11,467 nucleotides of DNA from NCBI GenBank assembly GCA_964512485.1, contig CAZEHJ010000093.1, forward strand, positions 1-11,467. The letters run 5' to 3'. Shown here in pieces: positions 1-7,285 of this stretch. The first letter of the stretch is position 1. Every line of letters starts with the position of its first letter. Position numbers and translations under genes: made by a program. This stretch comes from CAZEHJ01 sp964512485. Its GTDB lineage: Bacteria; Bacteroidota; Rhodothermia; Rhodothermales; UBA10348. A model generated the notes under the pieces. The model saw only the letters and a list, made by a program, of their open reading frames with translations. It did no database searches and had not been told where the DNA came from.

Positions 1-59
1 CCAATTGGATCATTGAATTGAATGCCGACGATGTCGGATTCGGCTGCGACCCGGGCTGA
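1..59 (+). CDS. C-terminal tail of an unidentified upstream gene (partial)
   Basis: Reading from base 3, one frame stays open for 18 codons and ends with TGA at 57-59. The other two plus-strand frames hit stops within the first 21 bases. The tail reads NWIIELNADDVGFGCDPG. It is too short to identify. The main support for it being coding is the strong intrinsic terminator about 20 bases downstream, which fits the end of a plus-strand transcription unit. Confidence 0.45.
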   Translation, partial: NWIIELNADDVGFGCDPG

Positions 60-80
60 GTGGCTCACACATTTTGAAAG

Positions 81-110
81 AAAAAAGGGCGCCTGTCGGC
101 GCCCTTTTTT
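81..110 (+). terminator. Intrinsic (rho-independent) terminator, probably bidirectional
   Basis: A 7-bp GC stem, GGGCGCC (87-93) and GGCGCCC (98-104), closes a TGTC loop. It is flanked by A6 (81-86) and T6 (105-110), so the stem can extend to 13 bp. The T-run on the plus strand and the A-run on the other side allow it to work in both directions. It follows the tail of the upstream gene and separates it from the CotH gene. Confidence 0.9.
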
Positions 111-200
111 ATGCTCTTATGCCACGCCGAATGCACATGATCTTGATTTGATTGGGGCATAGATTGCCTGCGTCGATTCGTCATATAACTGCCGAGAACC

Positions 201-2498
201 GTGCGACGCTCAGCCATCATATCTTTCGTCTTGCTTCTGGCAACACCACTTTTTTCTGAGGCGATGGCACAGCGGATCGCTTCGCCCGAACACGACTTTT
301 TCAAGCCCGGCAGAGAACTGCGAATCGACATCACGATTGACCCCGCGGACTGGGACTCGATCCACGCGCCGGGGCGGGAACGCAGTGACGACTACTTTCC
401 GGCTTCGGTCCAGTTCACATCGAGTGATGGTCTGGATATGACCGTGGAAAACGTGGGTGTTCGTCTGCGCGGTAATACATCCCGATTTTCCCAGAAGAAG
501 TCCTACAAGCTCAGTTTCAACGAATTCGAGTCGGGTCGCAAGATCTTCGACCTCGAAAAGATGAACCTGAATGGTGAGCACAACGACCCCGCCATCATGC
601 GTGCTCACCTTTCCTGGTGGCTATTCGAACAGGCGGGTGTAATGGCGACGCGCTCGGCGCACGTTCTCATCTATGTCAACGGTAATTTTGTGGGAGTGCA
701 ACTCAATGTCGAACACATTGACGAACAGTTCCTGCAGGCCCGTATGTCCGAGGATGGAGGTTATCTGTACAAGGCCCGCTGGCCAGCGCCGTTGACTCAG
801 ATGGGAAACACATGGCAGGACTACCTGCCCGATGAAAACGACCGCCCCTACGAGCTCAAGCTGCGCGATGACACGGAGAACTCGTTTCGGCAGTTGAAGG
901 CTTTCATCGACAGTGTGAACACGCTATCGGACCAGGATTTTCGACCCTGGATGGAGCGCCACTTCAATCTGGACAGCTTTGCGCGTACGCTTGCGGTTAC
1001 TGTCCTGACCGGAAGCTGGGATGATTACTGGTTCAACCAGAACAACTTCTACATCTACCGGGACACACGGGAGCGCTGGCACTTCATACCCTACGATTTT
1101 GACAATTCGTTTGGCGTGTGGTGGGACGGCATCCAGCCCGGGCTCGACTGGGCAACGCGGGACATCTATGACTGGGGCCTGACCGAGTCGCGACCGCTCG
1201 CGACCCGCCTCATGGAATGGGGCTGGTTCCGGGATCGATATACGATTCATCTGACACGGCTTCTGGAAGGAGCGTTCAACGAATCTGACTTGGATGTTGT
1301 GGCCCGTCGCGCGAAAGACTGGTTCGCCCCGTGGGTAAACCTGGACCCTGCCTATCCGCTGGACTACGGCTACACGCGGGGAGATTTCGAAGCGGCCTGG
1401 ACAGAAGCTGCCGGCGCGCATGTCACTTCGGGCATCCGGGACTTCATTTTAAACCGCCGGGCATCGGCGCTGCTTCAGCGTTCATCCTCTGATCTCAAGC
1501 CTTCCGCCACAGCGCCCGTCGTGGCTTGGCTGGGCACGCTCTCCGCGTCGTCCGTGGTCGTCGACGAAGCTGCGATATCGAATGTGAGACTGTTCGTGGA
1601 GTTCGACGACTTCAGTTTGGAATCCTGGCCGATGACGATGACAAATGACTCTCTGGGGCTTCAGGGACCCGATTATTGGTCGGTGACGGATCTGGATATG
1701 GGTGGGAAAACGCCTTCATTCGCCTGGGTCGAAGCCGCGGACGCCTCGGGTCAAGTAGCTCGCTCGTCTTCCGTCGGCGTCACTGCCGCCACCACATTTT
1801 CCGGCACGATCTGGATCAATGAGCTCATGGCCGATAATGGCTCATCTATCCAGGACGAAGCGGCCGAAAACGACGACTGGATCGAGCTGTATAATGCCGG
1901 ACAGACGGGCCTGTCACTGGCCGGGTTGTTCATGAGTGATGATATCAACTCGCCGACGGCATGGGCGCTTCCCGACACGACGATCGAGGCGGGTGGATAT
2001 CTGGTGGTTTGGGCGGACAATGATCCTGAGCAGGGAGCGATGCATGCCACGTTCAAGCTTTCGAGTGGGGGAGAAGAGGCGGCACTGTTTGACGGTGCGG
2101 GAGTCGTGATCGATCACCTCGTTTATCCTTCTCTGGAGGAAGACCAAACGTGGGGACGCGGCATGACGCATGACGACACGGGCGTCATGAGCTCCGCCAC
2201 GCCGGGCGCATCAAATTCGACAGTGGTTGTCTCCGTGCAGCAGGATCCGGTACCCGCTCCTGGGTGGTCGCTGGCGCCCATTTACCCCAACCCGGCCTCA
2301 GGTCGATTCAGAGCCACTGCCGAGGGAATTCAGGCAAGCATTCGCTCCATAGAGTTGATCGACATCACGGGGCGAGTTGTCTTGCGTCCTGCAGCTCTTG
2401 GTGATATCAACGCCGAGGGACTGGCCGGAGGTCTGTACTTGCTGCGCGTGATCAATGACGAGGGCGGGGTGCGCTCGAGGACAGTGCTGCTACTTTGA
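201..2498 (+). CDS. Secreted CotH-kinase-family protein with lamin-tail domain and T9SS sorting domain
   Basis: This 765-residue protein begins at a GTG. In-frame stop TAA at 186-188 leaves no better start, and the first residues form a signal peptide (MRR, hydrophobic core, likely cleavage after SEAMA at residue 23). Residues about 35-425 match the CotH family. Visible blocks are VGVRLRGNTS...KKSYKLSF (86-106), NLNGEHNDP (122-130), YVNGNFVG...EHID (159-174), NNFYIYRD (281-288) and HFIPYDFDNSFG (294-305). Family knowledge: Bacillus CotH is an atypical protein kinase that phosphorylates spore-coat proteins; the acidic DFD segment is the expected metal/ATP site. A lamin-tail domain follows at about 535-655 (WINELMADNGS...DDWIELYN). 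Residues about 694-765 form a Por/T9SS type A sorting domain (YPNP at 695-698, DITGRVV, GGLYLLRV), so the product is probably exported across the outer membrane and surface-attached or released. The substrate is unknown. No clear Shine-Dalgarno precedes it, and I see no convincing promoter in 111-200. Confidence 0.93.
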   Translation: MRRSAIISFVLLLATPLFSEAMAQRIASPEHDFFKPGRELRIDITIDPADWDSIHAPGRERSDDYFPASVQFTSSDGLDMTVENVGVRLRGNTSRFSQKKSYKLSFNEFESGRKIFDLEKMNLNGEHNDPAIMRAHLSWWLFEQAGVMATRSAHVLIYVNGNFVGVQLNVEHIDEQFLQARMSEDGGYLYKARWPAPLTQMGNTWQDYLPDENDRPYELKLRDDTENSFRQLKAFIDSVNTLSDQDFRPWMERHFNLDSFARTLAVTVLTGSWDDYWFNQNNFYIYRDTRERWHFIPYDFDNSFGVWWDGIQPGLDWATRDIYDWGLTESRPLATRLMEWGWFRDRYTIHLTRLLEGAFNESDLDVVARRAKDWFAPWVNLDPAYPLDYGYTRGDFEAAWTEAAGAHVTSGIRDFILNRRASALLQRSSSDLKPSATAPVVAWLGTLSASSVVVDEAAISNVRLFVEFDDFSLESWPMTMTNDSLGLQGPDYWSVTDLDMGGKTPSFAWVEAADASGQVARSSSVGVTAATTFSGTIWINELMADNGSSIQDEAAENDDWIELYNAGQTGLSLAGLFMSDDINSPTAWALPDTTIEAGGYLVVWADNDPEQGAMHATFKLSSGGEEAALFDGAGVVIDHLVYPSLEEDQTWGRGMTHDDTGVMSSATPGASNSTVVVSVQQDPVPAPGWSLAPIYPNPASGRFRATAEGIQASIRSIELIDITGRVVLRPAALGDINAEGLAGGLYLLRVINDEGGVRSRTVLLL

Positions 2499-2572
2499 AG
2501 TCTCCGGCCGGCGTATAAGTTGATATGCACACATCTCGTTCGCGTTTCCAGCTTTCTGTCAGCATACCTGGC

Positions 2573-3748
2573 TTAAAACAACTCATCATCGGGAATCCAT
2601 TTGAATGCGCAGAGTTTGTAGGGAATCCAGTGTAAACTATCGTTTTTGGCACTCTTACAATTGTGAAGGCACTGTTTGTCCGGATTGTCTGCGTCAAAAC
2701 CACTTCCGTCCATTATGGAACCCGGACACCCCTGTACCCAAATGCTCGGTGTATCGGGTGCTCCGTAATGATCGAGACCCAAAACGTGACCAAGCTCATG
2801 AGCCAGATTGTTCATGTTGATCGGAATGCCGTCCGGTCCCGGATTGAGTTGATCATCTCCCGTAATGATGACAGCAGACTCCAAACTACCATTCCACGTT
2901 GCCGCACCACCCCATAGTTGTCTGGCCTCAGGTGCGAATTGTTCAACCATCAAGACAGGGATTGCGTCTTTGAAATCCAGTGATGGATCTTTCCAAAACG
3001 AATTACCCTCGTCAAAACTCATTATTCGAAACTCTTGTCTGTCGATGTAGTGAGGACACAAGGCATCGAATTCGATACAACACTTACCCCAGATTTCGTT
3101 GGCTCGCTCCAGCATCGGGTAGAACGCGCTTCCAGTTGGCGGATTCTGGCTATCGCCTGAAATAAAAACTGGCTGTAATCGGAGTTTTTGTCGCGGTCGT
3201 GCGTGCAGCCAGATCAGTGTGAGATTTTGCTTTACATAGATTGGAGAATCGTCTCGGAAATAGAGAGCGTACTGCTGTGGCATTCTCAGGCTCAATTCGC
3301 ACTCCACGGGTTGATTTCCGTATGAGCGCGGTCGAAGTTCATGGGCCAGGCGCAGCTTCAACCTGGCTTGCGTGGTTTCACTTGGATCCACGAGTCTTTT
3401 CGAGCCGCCGCGCTTCCGCTTTGAGGAGGCTGGGACAGCGTCTGGAACGTGCAGTCTGATGTCGAATTCCGAAGTCAATTCCAGCTTTTTGGCATCGAAA
3501 GAGAGCTCAGGAGCTGCGCTTCCAAGAAGCAGGGCGGAATATTCTTGAGGTCCGGATTGAGGATTCTTCGATGACCTGAACGTCAGTCCCAGAGATTCAA
3601 GATCGAACCTCCACACCTGAGTTCTGTTGTCAAAATCTACTTTTATTAGCACTTCCACAGCGAGTGGTCCGAAGCAGACTCTACCGTGAAGGAAGGGATC
3701 AGATTTTTCGAAAAAAGGATGGCTGACGTTCTGCGATAAGTCGTTCAT
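2573..3748 (-). CDS. Metzincin-like zinc metallopeptidase without signal peptide
   Basis: This 391-residue protein carries HELGHVLGLDH at residues 317-327, an exact HExxHxxGxxH zinc site with three His ligands and the catalytic Glu318. A Met-turn candidate, SIMD, follows at 344-347. This order defines metzincins; M10/M43-like families are closest by eye. The catalytic part starts near ANEIWGKCCIEF (216-227). Residues 1-200 look beta-rich and match nothing I recognise. Nine cysteines (25, 150, 223, 224, 231, 341, 360, 364, 380) cluster around the active-site half, as in extracellular enzymes, yet the N-terminus (MNDLSQNVSHPFFEKSD) has no signal peptide or lipobox and the C-terminus no T9SS domain. 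The start is supported by AGAGG at 3756-3760, seven bases upstream. The gene lies 84 bases after the repeat-protein gene on the same strand and is probably co-transcribed. Substrate and location in the cell are unknown. Confidence 0.88.
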   Translation of the reverse strand: MNDLSQNVSHPFFEKSDPFLHGRVCFGPLAVEVLIKVDFDNRTQVWRFDLESLGLTFRSSKNPQSGPQEYSALLLGSAAPELSFDAKKLELTSEFDIRLHVPDAVPASSKRKRGGSKRLVDPSETTQARLKLRLAHELRPRSYGNQPVECELSLRMPQQYALYFRDDSPIYVKQNLTLIWLHARPRQKLRLQPVFISGDSQNPPTGSAFYPMLERANEIWGKCCIEFDALCPHYIDRQEFRIMSFDEGNSFWKDPSLDFKDAIPVLMVEQFAPEARQLWGGAATWNGSLESAVIITGDDQLNPGPDGIPINMNNLAHELGHVLGLDHYGAPDTPSIWVQGCPGSIMDGSGFDADNPDKQCLHNCKSAKNDSLHWIPYKLCAFKWIPDDELF

Positions 3749-3755
3749 GGACGTA

Positions 3756-3760
3756 CCTCT
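3756..3760 (-). promoter_or_regulatory. Ribosome binding site of the metallopeptidase gene
   Basis: On the minus strand AGAGG lies seven bases before the ATG at 3748. It supports this start and independent ribosome loading after the 84-base gap that follows the upstream repeat-protein gene. Confidence 0.6.
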
Positions 3761-3832
3761 GTCTTTGGCCGCATCCTAAAGGCTGTAGCCGAAAATTTGG
3801 TTGCAATCTCGGTGAGCAGTACGAGAAGCCAA

Positions 3833-4165
3833 TCAGGCGAGACGGGACCCGCTAGACTGTTTGATCAGATCTTCGCCGCAAACTTTGAATACTTTCGGAA
3901 AGCCGTAACAATCATACGATACCGAAACCGTATAAGAATCTCCCCGAGGGCCGACATCCGGGTCATTCGCGTCGCCTCTAGCTTCGATTTCTGCATCGTC
4001 ACAACCCTTCAATGCTACGTTTTCGCATTTTCGAATCGTGACGACTGTGGAATCTCCCCGCGGACCCACGTCTGGTTCGGTCACACCGTCGCCCCGGGGG
4101 CCAACATCCGGATCATTGTTTATTGCATTTAATAGTCGATGCAAAGCGGATGGAATTTCACTCAT
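3833..4165 (-). CDS. Small cysteine-bearing protein with DPDVGPRGD repeats, unknown function
   Basis: I do not recognise this 110-residue protein. A start at 4165 is well supported by AGGAAG at 4172-4177, six bases upstream. It opens with a short amphipathic stretch (SEIPSALHRLLNAINN, residues 2-17), then DPDVGPRGD (18-26), EPDVGPRGD (30-38) and, after a 29-residue spacer, DPDVGPRGD (68-76). A fourth RGD stands in EARGDAN (61-67). Four cysteines (47, 55, 86, 96) form two pairs spaced 8 and 10 residues apart. No signal peptide or membrane segment is visible. The repeats differ at most third codon positions but not in amino acids, so the peptide motif rather than the DNA appears to be maintained. 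It precedes the metallopeptidase on the same strand and may be its substrate, inhibitor or partner; this is only inferred from position. A multi-core peptide precursor is another possibility, but no modifying enzyme is in the window. Confidence 0.75.
   Translation of the reverse strand: MSEIPSALHRLLNAINNDPDVGPRGDGVTEPDVGPRGDSTVVTIRKCENVALKGCDDAEIEARGDANDPDVGPRGDSYTVSVSYDCYGFPKVFKVCGEDLIKQSSGSRLA
3938..4114 (-). repeat. Three coding copies of the DPDVGPRGD repeat
   Basis: The copies are at 4088-4114, 4052-4078 and 3938-3964. Copies 1 and 3 encode DPDVGPRGD and copy 2 EPDVGPRGD. From PDVGPRGD onward, copies 1 and 2 differ in the third base of seven of eight codons, with no amino-acid change. 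Confidence 0.9.
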
Positions 4166-4171
4166 AACTTT

Positions 4172-4177
4172 CTTCCT
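4172..4177 (-). promoter_or_regulatory. Ribosome binding site of the repeat-protein gene
   Basis: AGGAAG on the minus strand lies six bases before the ATG at 4165. It is one of the best Shine-Dalgarno matches in the window and is a main reason to accept this small gene as real. Confidence 0.7.
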
Positions 4178-4375
4178 GTGTCAGTTGAATTTGATCACAA
4201 TGCGATCGCTAATCACAGTACAGTGACGGGGGGGGTGGTCCAAACAATCGTGGTCAGCCAGTATTTTATGCTCTTTTAAGGCTTAGTAAATACTGATCTT
4301 AGCGTCCCTGTTGATCAGACGCTGTAGTGTAGTGGAACATCTAGGACAATCGCAAGCCCCAATACTCCATACAGG
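4178..4375 (-). promoter_or_regulatory. Leader/promoter region of the repeat-protein gene, with G8 tract and inverted repeats
   Basis: This region between the kinase stop and the repeat-protein gene is unusually structured. It holds AGCGTC/GACGCT (4301-4306 and 4318-4323, 11-base loop) and CAGTATTT/AAATACTG (4259-4266 and 4288-4295, 21-base loop). It also holds an uninterrupted G8 run (4228-4235; C8 in the minus-strand transcript) and an imperfect palindrome TCAC-N6-GTGA (4213-4226). The hairpin nearest the kinase stop lacks a U-run, so it is a poor intrinsic terminator. The AT-rich part near 4259-4295 could carry a promoter, but I see no clean -35/-10 or Bacteroidota -33/-7 pair. Confidence 0.4.
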
Positions 4376-6976
4376 TCAGGAGGCATCGGGTATTTCAGAC
4401 TTCCACTTCTGAACAATAGCAAGGTATCTGGGGTCCTTTCTTAGCTCGTCTAACCAGGTGGTTTTCTCAAGATTTTCCGGTTGATATCCTTTCTCCATGC
4501 TTTGATCCAGATAGAGTAAAGCCTGATTTCGATCTTCCAGAATTTCATAGGTTGTACCGATCGAGGCCAATCCCCTCGAATCGATTCGATCGAGAGATAG
4601 TTGAGTTCGAATCACATCGAGCGCATTTTCCCGTTCTCCCGAAATCGCGTACGCAACGGACAAGTCTTCAAGCGCCGGGCTCGAGCGCGGATTGACCTCC
4701 AGTCGGGCAATCGATTCGTCAATAACGAGTTGGTATACCTCCATCGATTCATTTTTTCGCCCGAGCCAGTAATATGCATCCCCAAGGCCGCTCAGCGCTG
4801 ATACTCTGGTACTGTCCAATTCCAGGGATTGCCCGAAAAAAAACGCCGCTTGTTCAAAGTCATCCTGAGCAGCCCGAAGAACCCCCAGATTGTTGAATGC
4901 CAGAGCCCGAGCACCATTCGCAGATAGATTGATGGTTGTTCCGACAAAATAAAGCGATTCTGCGGCCGCAAATTGCTGCAACCGCTCGTATTGTACCGCA
5001 AGGTTCACGTATCCATAGGCATAGTCGGGAGCCAGCTGAGTGACTCGCTCAAATCGAGTCAAAGCCTCGGCATACCTTGATTCCAGATAATAGAAGATTC
5101 CCAGATTGTTGTAGAGTACCCAATGTTCAGGTTTTGCTCGAATCGAGGCCAGATATGTGGACTCGGCTTCTTCCACCTTCCCCTGCAATTCCAGCGACAG
5201 GCCCAATCCCTTAAGTGCGTCGCTATTACTCTCGTTAATACTCAGCGCCTTGCGGAAGGCTACCTCCGCGAGTTCATATCTCCCTTGCCCATTCAGTGTT
5301 TCACCCAAAGCAATATTGGTCGAGGCAAGGCCACTGTCCATCGAGAGTGCTGTTTCGACATATCTGATCGCCGTGTTTGACCAGGTCGTGTCACGAGTCA
5401 AATTGTATTTCTGCCAATATGCCTGACCAAGACCGGCGATGGCCTGAACGTAGGTGGAGTCTTCCTGCACAGCCAGTTCAAAACGCCCAATGGCAAGATC
5501 TACGTTTCCCTGCAGTTCATACCTCTGCAGATATCCCTGACCTCGAAGATAGTACTCGAGTGCACCGGGATCGATCGTGCTTCCTGCCGCCATTCTGGAC
5601 TCTTGGGAGGGTGAGAGCTCGATTGCCAGGAGATCAGCCAGTTTGCGTACTACTGTTTTCTGAAGCAGAATCATCTCCTGGATCGGTTCATCGATCATAA
5701 TTGCACGCAGTGAGCGCCCCGTTCGGGCGTCAACAAGATTTAGAGTAAGCTGGACTCTTTGATCTCTCAACCAGACACTGCCTTCAATGGCCAACTGTAC
5801 ATTGTGCTGCGTTGCGGCTTCCTGGGCAGTACTGACGCCTGAATTGAAAACTTGGAGCGATGTGACCACCCAGAGAGAGGTTTGCAGTTCCTGCAGTTCT
5901 TGCAACCCTATTGTTACGGTATGAGCCAGCCCGTCTACGAAAGGAAGATTTGAGGGATCATCTCCCACATTGCTGAATGGCAGAACCGCGAGTCCACGTT
6001 TTTCCGGAATGGGTGTCATTCCAGGAAATAAATAAGATCTTATGGAAGGGACAGAAAAGGCCAGAATCAGCAGTATCACGAAGGGAGCTATTACTTTTCC
6101 CAACGTCCCCAATTTCCGGCCCGCAAAATTTCTAAATCGCGGCAGTTGGGCAGTAGCCAACATTCCATCTTCGCCGATCTCGAGAAGCGCGTCGGCTAGT
6201 TCAGATGCCGAAGAGTATCTGTCTGAAGCGTCTTTCGACAGACACTTCAGGACAATTTTATCCAAATTCTCTGGAATTTCTGGCACATGTTGACGGGGAG
6301 GAACGGGATCAACGTTAATGATCGCATAGAAGACAGCAGATTCGTAAGGCGCTTCAAATGGTCGCACTCCGGTCAACATTTCGTACAGGACAACCCCCAT
6401 CGACCATATATCGCAACGAGCATCGACCTTTTCACCACGAGCCTGTTCTGGGGACATGTACAACACCGTTCCCAGCCGCTTACCTGTTGCCGAAAGAGAC
6501 ACGTCCGTAACTTTAGCCAGACCAAAATCCAGAATTTTGGCGACAGAGGCATCTGTCACGATCAGGTTACCAGGCTTTATGTCACGATGAACGATCCCAG
6601 CATCATGCGCTGCGCCAAGCCCTCGAGCTATTTCTACAGCCGTGGATAAGGTCTCCTCAACAGCGATGACACCACTCGACAGTTTCTCTTGAAGAGTCTC
6701 GCCGCGGACATACTCCATAACGATGAACGTCTGTCCATCCTCGGTTTGCCCCAAGTCGTGAACGATGGCAATATTGGGATGATTGAGGGCAGCAGCCGCT
6801 CGAGCTTCTTGTCGGAATCGAGCCGAGTCAGTTTTTGTCGGCTTAAGTCGTGGTGGTAGGACCTTGATGGCTACAAGTCGCTCTAGATAGAGGTCCTCGG
6901 CCTTATATACGATTCCCATTCCGCCTCGACCGATCTCTTCGAGGATTCGGTAGTGGGAGAGGGATGTGCCAACCAT
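4376..6976 (-). CDS. Membrane Ser/Thr protein kinase with TolB/FlgO-like domain and TPR array
   Basis: The protein has 866 residues. Residues about 9-270 form a complete Hanks-type kinase: Gly-rich loop GRGGMG (16-21), catalytic Lys38 in VAIK, HRDIKPGN (130-137, Asp132 catalytic), DFG (150-152) and the APE-equivalent SPE (175-177). All key residues are present, so it should be active. One membrane segment at about 294-313 (VIAPFVILLILAFSV) puts the kinase in the cytoplasm and the rest in the periplasm. Residues about 326-450 (GLAVLPFSNVGDD...FVDGL) resemble the TolB-like/FlgO domain often found in such kinases. TPR-like repeats run from about 474 to 850 (for example ALKGLGLSLELQGKVEEAE and FNNLGVLRAAQDDFEQAA) and probably bind a protein or peptide signal. 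The gene is divergent from an ECF-like sigma gene, suggesting a shared signalling function. By eye its DNA is AT-richer than the CotH gene. The target is not known. Confidence 0.93.
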   Translation of the reverse strand: MVGTSLSHYRILEEIGRGGMGIVYKAEDLYLERLVAIKVLPPRLKPTKTDSARFRQEARAAAALNHPNIAIVHDLGQTEDGQTFIVMEYVRGETLQEKLSSGVIAVEETLSTAVEIARGLGAAHDAGIVHRDIKPGNLIVTDASVAKILDFGLAKVTDVSLSATGKRLGTVLYMSPEQARGEKVDARCDIWSMGVVLYEMLTGVRPFEAPYESAVFYAIINVDPVPPRQHVPEIPENLDKIVLKCLSKDASDRYSSASELADALLEIGEDGMLATAQLPRFRNFAGRKLGTLGKVIAPFVILLILAFSVPSIRSYLFPGMTPIPEKRGLAVLPFSNVGDDPSNLPFVDGLAHTVTIGLQELQELQTSLWVVTSLQVFNSGVSTAQEAATQHNVQLAIEGSVWLRDQRVQLTLNLVDARTGRSLRAIMIDEPIQEMILLQKTVVRKLADLLAIELSPSQESRMAAGSTIDPGALEYYLRGQGYLQRYELQGNVDLAIGRFELAVQEDSTYVQAIAGLGQAYWQKYNLTRDTTWSNTAIRYVETALSMDSGLASTNIALGETLNGQGRYELAEVAFRKALSINESNSDALKGLGLSLELQGKVEEAESTYLASIRAKPEHWVLYNNLGIFYYLESRYAEALTRFERVTQLAPDYAYGYVNLAVQYERLQQFAAAESLYFVGTTINLSANGARALAFNNLGVLRAAQDDFEQAAFFFGQSLELDSTRVSALSGLGDAYYWLGRKNESMEVYQLVIDESIARLEVNPRSSPALEDLSVAYAISGERENALDVIRTQLSLDRIDSRGLASIGTTYEILEDRNQALLYLDQSMEKGYQPENLEKTTWLDELRKDPRYLAIVQKWKSEIPDAS

Positions 6977-7213
6977 AAATCAATTCCGCTCCAGATTAAG
7001 AGAAGTATCGCTTTGGAAGACCTTAATTGCAAGGCAGGCACCGATCGTGAAAACTGCTAGGGCGAGAACAATGAGTCAGTTGGACGGCAGCTACACTCCG
7101 TATTCACAGCGCAGCGCACGGGTCGGGTTTTCATTTTTCGGCTGCAATGTCGTTCGGTTTGGTCGGCTCGCGTTTCTATAGATGAGCAGGCACGTGGTCC
7201 CGCCGGGAGGATT
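6977..7213. promoter_or_regulatory. Divergent intergenic region between kinase and sigma-factor genes
   Basis: The kinase (minus) and sigma gene (plus) diverge from this region, so both promoters should lie here. The only promoter-like element I would flag is TATAGA at 7177-7182 on the plus strand, with a poor -35 match 18 bases before it (TTCGGT). A plus-strand reading frame of 71 codons crosses the kinase start, but it lacks protein-like features and a ribosome site, so I regard it as noise. Confidence 0.35.
7205..7210 (+). promoter_or_regulatory. Shine-Dalgarno of a leader ORF ahead of the sigma gene
   Basis: GGGAGG lies three bases before ATG at 7214, which is tighter than usual. It also sits in the 3' arm of a small hairpin (TCCC 7198-7201, GGGA 7205-7208), which could mask it weakly. 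The sigma start at 7275 itself has no such site. Confidence 0.4.
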
Positions 7214-7285
7214 ATGCCTCACCCGCTGTCTCGCAATACGCTGACACCCACCCCCATCAGCAGCGCCCTGGCTCATGTCCTATAA
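7214..7285 (+). CDS. Possible 23-codon leader ORF overlapping the sigma-factor start
   Basis: ATG at 7214 follows GGGAGG and opens 23 codons ending with TAA at 7283-7285. The product starts MPHPLSRNTLTP and ends SALAHVL. It overlaps the sigma start (ATG 7275-7277) in another frame. Because the sigma gene has no Shine-Dalgarno of its own, ribosomes ending here could restart on it, as in translational coupling. The peptide has no recognisable feature and may be just a leader. It could also be chance: 23 codons is short and the spacing to the Shine-Dalgarno is tight. Confidence 0.3.
   Translation: MPHPLSRNTLTPTPISSALAHVL

Noticed and set aside
142..167. Bacteroidota-type promoter before the CotH gene (TTG/TTTG with TAGATTGC)
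   Set aside because: The spacing is 9 or 15 bases rather than about 19, and the -7 box is a partial match.
2499..2572. Terminator between the convergent CotH and metallopeptidase genes
   Set aside because: Only a short CCGGCCGG palindrome is present; there is no stable stem with a T-run on either strand.
4202..4209. GCGATCGC palindrome (HIP1-like)
   Set aside because: Only one copy was noticed in the window, so there is no sign of the iterated element.
6966..7181. 71-codon plus-strand frame across the kinase start
   Set aside because: It overlaps the well-supported kinase start, has no Shine-Dalgarno, and its translation shows no domain or signal.
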